DNA of 14,615 nt, from assembly GCA_902495305.1 (NCBI GenBank), contig CABUWG010000044.1, positions 1 through 14,615 on the forward strand, in the 5' to 3' direction. The DNA is from an uncultured Pseudomonadota bacterium. Its GTDB lineage: Bacteria; Pseudomonadota; Alphaproteobacteria; RF32; CAG-239. Positions 1-4,175 of this stretch are shown here, piece by piece (position 1 is the first letter of the stretch; each line of letters starts with the position of its first letter). The position numbers and the translations under genes were made by a program. The notes under the pieces are model-generated. The model saw nothing but the letters and a program-made list of their open reading frames with translations. It had not been told where the DNA came from and ran no database searches.

Positions 1-162
1 GAGGCTTGTTTTCAACGGACGGGATTTATCCCTGTCTGGCTTAGTAAGTTCAAGTTTTTTCAAAACTTTCACTAACTGCGCGTCGGTCACTTGTTTTGCA
101 GCTGTTTGTCTTGCTTCGTTACCTTGCTCGCAAACAGGCAAAACTGCGCCTTTATCGCTCAA
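1..162 (-). CDS. Possible partial ORF running off the left edge, unknown function
   Basis: A frame stays open for 54 codons from a TTG at 162 to the window edge and would encode a hydrophilic, Lys/Gln-rich stretch (for example KQVTDAQLVKVLKKLEL). No Shine-Dalgarno sequence precedes the TTG. An in-frame stop lies a few codons upstream, and the only other early start is a GTG at codon 25. Codon choice (AGA, AGG, CTT, CTC) differs from the neighbouring genes, which favour CGG/CGC and TTG/CTG. I do not recognise a family. It could be the N-terminus of a real gene, part of a dispersed repeat, or chance. It is divergent from the glycosyltransferase at 266, with about 100 bp of AT-rich DNA between them. 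Confidence 0.25.
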   Translation of the reverse strand, partial: MSDKGAVLPVCEQGNEARQTAAKQVTDAQLVKVLKKLELTKPDRDKSRPLKTSL

Positions 163-203
163 AACAACAAATTATTTTTTTGTTGTAATTTATCGGATTG
201 TTC

Positions 204-232
204 TTGTTATTTTTTCTCTCGTTAGTTATCAT
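204..232 (+). promoter_or_regulatory. Candidate sigma70 promoter for the glycosyltransferase
   Basis: TTGTTA at 204-209 and TATCAT at 227-232 are separated by exactly 17 bp (4/6 and 5/6 matches to consensus). Transcription would start near 239. That leaves a leader of about 27 nt before the ATG at 266, but almost none before the ATG at 245, so it agrees with the later start. Confidence 0.45.
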
Positions 233-265
233 TATCTATCTTAAATGACGATTGGGGTGATGATT

Positions 266-1132
266 ATGGCTAAGGTTTCGGTTTTGATGCCGGTTTACAA
301 TACACCGGAAGAATATTTGCGGCCGGCGATAGAAAGTATTTTGACGCAGACTTATCAGGATTTTGAATTTGTTATTCTGAATGACGCCTCTCAGGATGAA
401 AATGTGGAGAAGATTGTTAAGTCATACTCCGATAAGCGCATTCGTTATTATAAAAATGATGTGAACCGCGGAATTTCTTTTTCCCGCAACCGACTGATTG
501 AGTTGGCAAAAGGAGAATATCTGGCGGTGTTTGACCATGATGATATTTCCTTTCCGAACCGGCTGGAAAAAGAGGCTGCGTTTTTGGACAGTCATTCCGA
601 TGTCGGAGTTGTCGGGAGTTGGTATCAGGCTTTTGACAAAGATAAGGTCAGAAAATTTCCGACAGACGATGCGGCTATAAAACGGGGATTGATGAACGGA
701 TGTGTGGTTTCTCATACCTCGGCAATGATCAGAAAGTCTGTTTTGGTTGACAATCATATAATTTATGAAGAGGCTTTTAGTCCGGCCGAGGATTATGCCT
801 TATGGTGCCGGTTGCTTCCAAAAACCAATTTTGCCAATATTCCGGAGGCTTTGGTTGTTTATCGCTATCATACCAACAACACCAGTCACAAGCAGTGTTA
901 TAAAATGACTCTGGCGACTTACGGCATTTTAGATTTTGTCAGAAAAGAGAATCCCGCATTGTGGGAGATGGCAAAGTCATTGCGGGGCAAAAAATACAAA
1001 GTGAAGCTGTTTAATTTTATTCCCTTTTTTGAGATTTGCAGTGAGGCTGATGTCTTAAGCTGCAAGTTATTCGGGTTTTTGCCGCTGCTTTCCGTCCGTT
1101 TGAAGACCTATAAGAAAAAGCCGTCGGTTTAG
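266..1132 (+). CDS. Family 2 glycosyltransferase
   Basis: This is a 288-aa GT-A-fold glycosyltransferase (GT2, PF00535) that would transfer a sugar from a nucleotide-sugar donor onto a surface glycan, at the cytoplasmic face of the membrane. The N-terminus has the typical beta strand VSVLMPVYN (residues 4-12). Asp40 lies in the nucleotide-binding LNDAS, the metal-binding DXD motif is DHDD at 90-93, and the acceptor-side catalytic motif is AEDYALW at 174-180. No membrane segment is evident; the C-terminus is basic and aromatic (KLFGFLPLL) and may be peripheral. I chose ATG 266 over the in-frame ATG 245 because GGGGTG at 253-258 is a well-spaced ribosome site and the probable promoter ends at 232. 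A GtrA-like gene follows after 58 bp, which points to polysaccharide or lipid-linked sugar work. Donor and acceptor cannot be read from the sequence. Confidence 0.9.
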   Translation: MAKVSVLMPVYNTPEEYLRPAIESILTQTYQDFEFVILNDASQDENVEKIVKSYSDKRIRYYKNDVNRGISFSRNRLIELAKGEYLAVFDHDDISFPNRLEKEAAFLDSHSDVGVVGSWYQAFDKDKVRKFPTDDAAIKRGLMNGCVVSHTSAMIRKSVLVDNHIIYEEAFSPAEDYALWCRLLPKTNFANIPEALVVYRYHTNNTSHKQCYKMTLATYGILDFVRKENPALWEMAKSLRGKKYKVKLFNFIPFFEICSEADVLSCKLFGFLPLLSVRLKTYKKKPSV

Positions 1133-1190
1133 GATTTAAATTCCGTTTTCAGTGCTTATTTTGATGCATAAGTAACAGGAGCGGAAGGTG

Positions 1191-1640
1191 ATGTCAAAAG
1201 AGTGTTGCGCTAATTGGTTTTTGATTGACGAGAAGGTGCGGTTTTTGGTATTGGCTATGACCAATATGTTTATCCGTTATGTATTGTTTGTTATTCTCGG
1301 GGCTTTGTTTTCGGTTTTGCATTATCAGGCGGTTTTGGTGCTGACATGGGTCTTGTCTTCGGTTGTAGCTTTTCTTTCTTATAAAGTTCTGGTTTTCCGA
1401 ACGGAAGGAAATCATCTGAAAGAATATGGCAAGTCATTGCTTATCTGGTGTTTGAGTTATTTTGTAAATGCCCTGATTTTGTGGCTGCTGGTTGAAAAGT
1501 TTTTGTGGAACGTGTATGTGGCGCAAGGCGTGGCGATTTTGTTTCTGGCGGTCGTGAATTATCTGTTGTTTAAGCATTTTGCTTTTAAGCAGCCGCGCAA
1601 GCGGACGTTGTTGGAGCGTTTGTATAATCTCTGGGAATAA
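1191..1640 (+). CDS. GtrA-like membrane protein
   Basis: A 149-aa integral membrane protein of the GtrA family (PF04138). Members of this family are thought to move or accommodate lipid-linked sugars, such as undecaprenyl-phosphate-glucose, across the inner membrane during glycan modification. Four hydrophobic segments are visible at about residues 18-43, 45-65, 82-102 and 108-128. The family-typical motif after the second segment (SYKVLVFR, 63-70) recurs after the fourth (NYLLFKHFAF, 123-132). Length is normal for the family. The frame is open from a GTG at 1188, but the ATG at 1191 is preferred because AGGAGCGG at 1178-1185 gives a proper ribosome site. The preceding gene is a GT2 glycosyltransferase in the same direction, a common pairing. 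The family call is firm; the substrate is unknown. Confidence 0.8.
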   Translation: MSKECCANWFLIDEKVRFLVLAMTNMFIRYVLFVILGALFSVLHYQAVLVLTWVLSSVVAFLSYKVLVFRTEGNHLKEYGKSLLIWCLSYFVNALILWLLVEKFLWNVYVAQGVAILFLAVVNYLLFKHFAFKQPRKRTLLERLYNLWE

Positions 1641-1778
1641 AATGTCTTTACTTTTGTGCCGCGAACAGAACGGCGTTTCGGGGTAATTTGTAATGCTTTT
1701 TTTTGTGCGCTGATGTGATTTTGTGTTTTGTAATCAGGCGAATCTGTTGTATCTTTGTCCGTGATAGTTTCATAGTGT

Positions 1779-1786
1779 AGGAGGTG
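1779..1786 (+). promoter_or_regulatory. Strong ribosome binding site for a TTG start
   Basis: AGGAGGTG is a near-perfect complement to the 16S rRNA 3' end. GGAGG ends 7 nt before the TTG at 1792. The site justifies calling a gene that has no ATG start and no family match. Confidence 0.75.
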
Positions 1787-1791
1787 TTATT

Positions 1792-2061
1792 TTGTATTGT
1801 ATTTTACAAAATGAACGCGATGAGTTGTTGTTTATCATTGATGATACGCACAGCCGTGAGGTCAGCGAGCCGGTTTTTGAGTATTGCAAAGAGGCCAAAA
1901 CCGCCTGTTTGAAGAAAAATGCCGGAACGATCGTTGACTTGGAACATGTGAACGAAAATATTGAAGGCGCTTTGCTGAAAGCAGACAAGGTTTATTTGAT
2001 TGAACGTTCTTCCGAAGACACGGTTTGCGACAACTATATTGCGGCTGTAAAGGTGGTATAA
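1792..2061 (+). CDS. Small acidic protein of unknown function, TTG start
   Basis: An 89-aa soluble protein that I do not recognise. The start is TTG, supported by the AGGAGGTG site just upstream; no ATG start is available. The sequence alternates hydrophobic and charged stretches (LLFIIDDTH at 12-20, KADKVYLIERS at 63-73), as expected for a small alpha/beta fold. It has Cys at 3, 32, 39 and 79 but no metal-binding spacing I can name. There is no signal peptide or membrane segment. The next small gene begins 13 nt after its stop, and a two-helix membrane protein follows, so the three probably form one transcription unit. The 151 bp upstream contain no convincing promoter, so it may be read from further upstream. 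Confidence 0.7.
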   Translation: MYCILQNERDELLFIIDDTHSREVSEPVFEYCKEAKTACLKKNAGTIVDLEHVNENIEGALLKADKVYLIERSSEDTVCDNYIAAVKVV

Positions 2062-2074
2062 AGGTATTTGTTTG

Positions 2075-2242
2075 ATGAAAATGAATGTATTTTCGGATTT
2101 CTTTGGCGGTAAGATTAAAATTTTTTCCGGCGGGGATGACAGCAGTGCGCGGAGTGCGGAAGATGTGTCTGATTTGTCGGAGATTTTGCAGATGTTGCGG
2201 CAGAAAGATGATGAAAATGCAAAAAAGTGTTCCGACTTTTGA
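2075..2242 (+). CDS. Short 55-aa protein of unknown function
   Basis: A small gene starting MKMNVFSDFFGGKIKIFSGG and ending KKCSDF. It begins 13 nt after the stop of the 89-aa gene, with a weak AAAGGT site at 2060-2065. Its second half is acidic and predicted helical (EDVSDLSEILQMLRQKDDEN, residues 29-48), which could be a docking helix. Base use at third positions resembles the neighbouring genes. The frame at 2085-2276 that overlaps it encodes a Cys/Arg-rich product and looks like a shadow. I know no family for it. Likelihood rests on position, start context and plausible composition. Confidence 0.5.
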   Translation: MKMNVFSDFFGGKIKIFSGGDDSSARSAEDVSDLSEILQMLRQKDDENAKKCSDF

Positions 2243-2285
2243 TTTTGGCAAAAAAAATTCCTATGTATATAAATGAGCAGAGCTT

Positions 2286-2627
2286 ATGGAAGGAAAGACT
2301 TTGGAACGATTTTTATCAATTTTGTTTATGGCTGCCGCCGGTTTTTTGTTTTTTATGTTTCTGGGGGTGGCGCTTTACATCGGCCTGATTTTGTGTCTGG
2401 CGCTGGTGGCGTTTGTTTTTATTACGGCCGGAGCCGAAAAGGCCGGAGAATGGTGGCGTCGGAATTATCCGGTTTTTATCGGGTGGTACCGGCGGATGAA
2501 AATGCGCTTTAAAAACCGGATTGAACCTCAGGGTTTTTATGAAGTGCATGAGGTGGATCCGGACAAGGTCGAACTTTTGACGCCGGAAGAGTATGAAAAG
2601 CGGAAAAGAAACCGTTCTGACAGATAA
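2286..2627 (+). CDS. Small two-helix membrane protein of unknown function
   Basis: A 113-aa protein with two closely spaced hydrophobic segments (about residues 9-30 and 32-50). A basic, aromatic stretch follows (WWRRNYPVFIGWYRRMKMRFKNR, key residues W56-W57 and R69-R70), then an acidic/charged tail (PEEYEKRKRNRSDR, 100-113). The hairpin-plus-basic-tail pattern suggests an inner-membrane protein with both ends in the cytoplasm. The start is the first ATG after an in-frame stop at 2274; its ribosome site is weak. It lies 43 nt after the 55-aa gene in the same direction. I cannot assign a function. Confidence 0.65.
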   Translation: MEGKTLERFLSILFMAAAGFLFFMFLGVALYIGLILCLALVAFVFITAGAEKAGEWWRRNYPVFIGWYRRMKMRFKNRIEPQGFYEVHEVDPDKVELLTPEEYEKRKRNRSDR

Positions 2628-2631
2628 AAGA

Positions 2632-2659
2632 TTGAATTTTTTATAAAATCAAATAAAAT
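2632..2659 (+). promoter_or_regulatory. Candidate sigma70 promoter for the ASCH-domain gene
   Basis: TTGAAT at 2632-2637 and TAAAAT at 2654-2659 are 16 bp apart in AT-rich DNA (4/6 and 5/6 matches). Transcription would start near 2666, about 28 nt before the ATG at 2694 and downstream of the TTG at 2664. It therefore rules against the longer reading of the gene. Confidence 0.5.
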
Positions 2660-2693
2660 ATAGTTGCTTGAAACGATTTGTCAGGAGGTGGGC

Positions 2694-3098
2694 ATGAAAC
2701 ACGTTATACCGATTATTCCCTGGTCTTATAATCAGATTTTGGAAGGAAAGAAAAAAATCCAGCTGGCGGTTTTTGACAAAGTGGCTCAGCAGGTGCGGGT
2801 GAATGACGAGATTGAATTTGAGAATGTTCTTACCAAAGAAAAACTCTCCTGTGTGGTGAATGGTTTTGTGATTTTTGAAAACTTTGATATTATGGTTGAT
2901 ACTTTGCCGCCGGAACTTTTCGGGTATGATGACCGCAAAGAGGTTAAGGTGCGAGTAAACCGTTTGTTTCCGAAAGAAGAAACTGAAAATAATTTTGCCG
3001 TCGGTTTTTTTATCAGGCCGGTTTTGCCGCAGGCTCAGCGCGAGCGGGCGCCGAAGTTTAATTTTGAGCGTTTGCCGGAGCAGTATGTCAGGGATTGA
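2694..3098 (+). CDS. ASCH-domain (PUA-like) protein
   Basis: A 134-aa protein whose first 107 residues fit the ASCH domain (PF04266), a beta-barrel related to PUA that is thought to bind RNA or modified nucleosides. Some members, such as E. coli YqfB, are amidohydrolases. The family hallmarks are ILEGKKKIQLAVFD (15-28), where the GKK turn lies by the ligand pocket, and VRVNDEIEF (34-42), matching the usual 'vGD.i.F'. A late strand is NFAVGFFI (100-107). The C-terminal 27 residues are basic and probably disordered. The start is ATG 2694 because AGGAGG lies at 2683-2688 and a candidate promoter ends at 2659; the TTG at 2664 is rejected. It appears to be transcribed separately from the small genes before it. 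Domain identity is inferred from motif pattern only. Confidence 0.65.
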   Translation: MKHVIPIIPWSYNQILEGKKKIQLAVFDKVAQQVRVNDEIEFENVLTKEKLSCVVNGFVIFENFDIMVDTLPPELFGYDDRKEVKVRVNRLFPKEETENNFAVGFFIRPVLPQAQRERAPKFNFERLPEQYVRD

Positions 3099-3148
3099 AT
3101 TCTTGAAAAAAGCATATACATCTTTGGTATTGATTAATGGAGGGCAAA

Positions 3149-3748
3149 ATGAAAAAAGAACTAGCTGACATGATTGAAAAACGCCGGTCAATTTATGATT
3201 TGGGGGCAAAAGAAGTTTTATCGGAACAGCAGATCGGCGATATTGTGAAAGAGGCGGTTAAGTATTGTCCGACAGCTTTTAATTCGCAAAGTGCTCGGGT
3301 GGCGGTGCTGTTTGGTGAGAATCACCATAAGCTTTGGGACATTGTTTTGCAGGAATTAAAAAAGGTGGCTCCGGCAGACGGTTTTGCCAAAACAGAACTT
3401 AAGATTGCGTCTTTTGCCGCCGGATATGCGACGATTTTGTTTTTTGAAGATATGGAAACGGTGGAAGGTTTGCAAAAAAAGTTTCCGCTTTATGCCGAGA
3501 ACTTCGGAAAGTGGTCGCTGCAAGCGAACGGAATGCTGGAGTACATTATCTGGACTGCGTTGGAAGCCGAAGGGGCAGGCGCTTCGCTGCAACATTATAA
3601 TCCGCTGATTGATGCCGCAGTCAAGCAGGAATGGAAGCTTCCGGAAAGCTGGATGCTTCTGGCTCAGATGCCTGTGGGGAGTGTGGAAGCTCCGGCCGGA
3701 GAAAAAACTTTTCTGCCGATTGATGAAAGAGTTAAAATTTTTAAATAA
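3149..3748 (+). CDS. Nitroreductase-family flavoprotein (Hbn1/Frm2-like)
   Basis: A 199-aa cytoplasmic protein of the nitroreductase family, which uses FMN and NAD(P)H to reduce nitro compounds, quinones or similar acceptors. The FMN-phosphate contact motif RRS is at residues 12-14. The stretch PTAFNSQSARVAVLFGE (41-57) followed by KLWDIV (61-66) is characteristic of the Frm2/Hbn1/YdgI-like subgroup. The GAGASLQHYNP loop (142-152) is the usual second FMN/substrate region. Length is normal and I see no damage. GGAGGG at 3139-3144 sits 4-5 nt before ATG 3149, so I prefer it to the in-frame ATG at 3137. The gene is 50 nt downstream of the ASCH gene and is followed by the tRNA-Ser promoter. The physiological substrate is unknown. 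Confidence 0.85.
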   Translation: MKKELADMIEKRRSIYDLGAKEVLSEQQIGDIVKEAVKYCPTAFNSQSARVAVLFGENHHKLWDIVLQELKKVAPADGFAKTELKIASFAAGYATILFFEDMETVEGLQKKFPLYAENFGKWSLQANGMLEYIIWTALEAEGAGASLQHYNPLIDAAVKQEWKLPESWMLLAQMPVGSVEAPAGEKTFLPIDERVKIFK

Positions 3749-3751
3749 TGC

Positions 3752-3780
3752 TTGCCAAATTGATTATTTCGCCGTATAAA
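3752..3780 (+). promoter_or_regulatory. Promoter of tRNA-Ser
   Basis: TTGCCA at 3752-3757 and TATAAA at 3775-3780 are separated by 17 bp. This is one of the best-formed promoters in the window. It begins only 4 nt after the nitroreductase stop, and transcription would start about 5 nt before the tRNA. Confidence 0.7.
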
Positions 3781-3791
3781 ATCCGTCATAC

Positions 3792-3883
3792 GGAGAGATG
3801 GCAGAGTGGTCGAATGCGGTTGACTCGAAATCAATTGTACTCTTTACGGGGTACCTAGGGTTCGAATCCCTATCTCTCCGCCA
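3792..3883 (+). tRNA. tRNA-Ser (anticodon CGA), CCA encoded
   Basis: A complete class II tRNA with a long variable arm, reading UCG codons. The acceptor stem pairs GGAGAGA (3792-3798) with TCTCTCC (3873-3879), followed by discriminator G3880 and an encoded CCA (3881-3883). The anticodon arm is TTGA-CTCGAAA-TCAA with CGA at 3826-3828. The variable arm covers about 3835-3855, and the T-arm is TAGGG-TTCGAAT-CCCTA (3856-3872). Its last bases are repeated at 4133-4153, so it may serve as an integration target. Confidence 0.97.
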
Positions 3884-3885
3884 TT
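3865..3885 (+). repeat. Direct repeat copy 1 (tRNA-Ser 3' end), att-like
   Basis: These 21 bases run from the T-loop of tRNA-Ser through the CCA and two more bases (core TATCTCTCCGCCATT). They recur without a mismatch at 4133-4153, 268 bp downstream. Exact duplication of a tRNA 3' end is the usual footprint of site-specific integration. Confidence 0.8.
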
Positions 3886-3924
3886 ATCAATGAGCCCCGC
3901 CTTGAGCGGGGTTTATTGATAATG
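3882..3924 (+). terminator. Long hairpin, probable terminator of tRNA-Ser
   Basis: A 19-bp RNA stem (including two G-U pairs) can form between 3882-3900 and 3906-3924, with the 5-nt loop CTTGA. The core is CCCCGC/GCGGGG followed by TTTATT. The outer half is ATTATCAAT/ATTGATAAT. The stem begins inside the tRNA CCA, so it would also define the 3' end for processing. A T-rich tract follows the GC core only on the plus strand, so termination in that direction is likeliest; leftward reading from the antiporter gene might also stop here. Confidence 0.65.
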
Positions 3925-4132
3925 ATGAGGAGAGTCAGGATTTGAATCCTAGGGAGAAGGGGCCGACTACCAGCGAAACTTCTCTTAGTGTTGCGATAAA
4001 CTTTGTTTGAAGCAACACTTAGTTGTTCCCACACGTAGAAGGCATAGCCTTCGTAGCAGTGGAAAGGCGGACGGGAGTACGCCGGTGAGCGAAGCGAAAG
4101 AGCGCCCGTGCAACTTAAGCGCAGCGCGAAGT
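3924..4132. mobile_element. Non-coding, structured element between tRNA-Ser 3'-end repeats
   Basis: About 210 bp of apparently non-coding DNA lies between the two copies of the tRNA-Ser 3' end. It holds a degenerate antisense copy of the tRNA T-arm and acceptor end (3929-3953) and an 11-bp inverted repeat with one mismatch (3984-3994 with 4012-4022, 17-nt loop). It also contains a GAAGGC-ATA-GCCTTC hairpin near 4038-4052 and a GC-rich segment (about 4065-4130) with ACGGG/CCCGT pairing. Its ends form imperfect inverted repeats (GGAGAG near 3929, CTCTCC near 4142). The frame open at 4007-4285 gives a basic, low-complexity product and runs into the antiporter gene, so I do not call it. This could be a miniature mobile element, the remnant of a larger integrated element, or a local duplication of the tRNA. 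No integrase is present. Confidence 0.45.
3929..3953 (-). repeat. Degenerate antisense copy of tRNA-Ser T-arm and acceptor end
   Basis: Read on the minus strand, this segment matches tRNA-Ser 3854-3879 at 21 of 25 aligned positions with one gap. It begins CCTAGG and ends CTCTCC. The T-stem no longer pairs properly, so it is not part of a working tRNA. Confidence 0.6.
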
Positions 4133-4153
4133 AATCCCTATCTCTCCGCCATT
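4133..4153 (+). repeat. Direct repeat copy 2 (tRNA-Ser 3' end), att-like
   Basis: Exact 21-bp copy of 3865-3885, including the acceptor 3' strand and CCA. Its upstream sequence (GCGAAGT) does not continue the tRNA, so only the 3' fragment is present. It lies 22 bp from the stop of the antiporter gene. Confidence 0.8.
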
Positions 4154-4175
4154 GGAAATACGGGATGTGTGGGTG

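Noticed and set aside
164..186. ACAACAAA/TTTGTTGT inverted repeat as a terminator
   Set aside because: Eight bp, almost all A/T, with a weak predicted stem; AT-rich intergenic DNA often gives this by chance.
1655..1690. GCCG/CGGC stem after the GtrA-like gene
   Set aside because: Four pairs with a nine-base loop and no following T-run; not a credible terminator.
2085..2276. 63-aa frame overlapping the small-gene cluster
   Set aside because: Cys/Arg/Met-rich product typical of an out-of-frame reading; the 55-aa frame at 2075-2242 has the better start position and composition.
2664..2693. Upstream TTG start adding 10 residues to the ASCH protein
   Set aside because: It lies at or before the predicted transcription start and has no ribosome site, whereas ATG 2694 follows AGGAGG.
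3924..4132. CRISPR array or tandem-repeat locus
   Set aside because: The repeats are one direct pair and one inverted copy derived from the tRNA; there is no regular repeat-spacer spacing and no cas gene.
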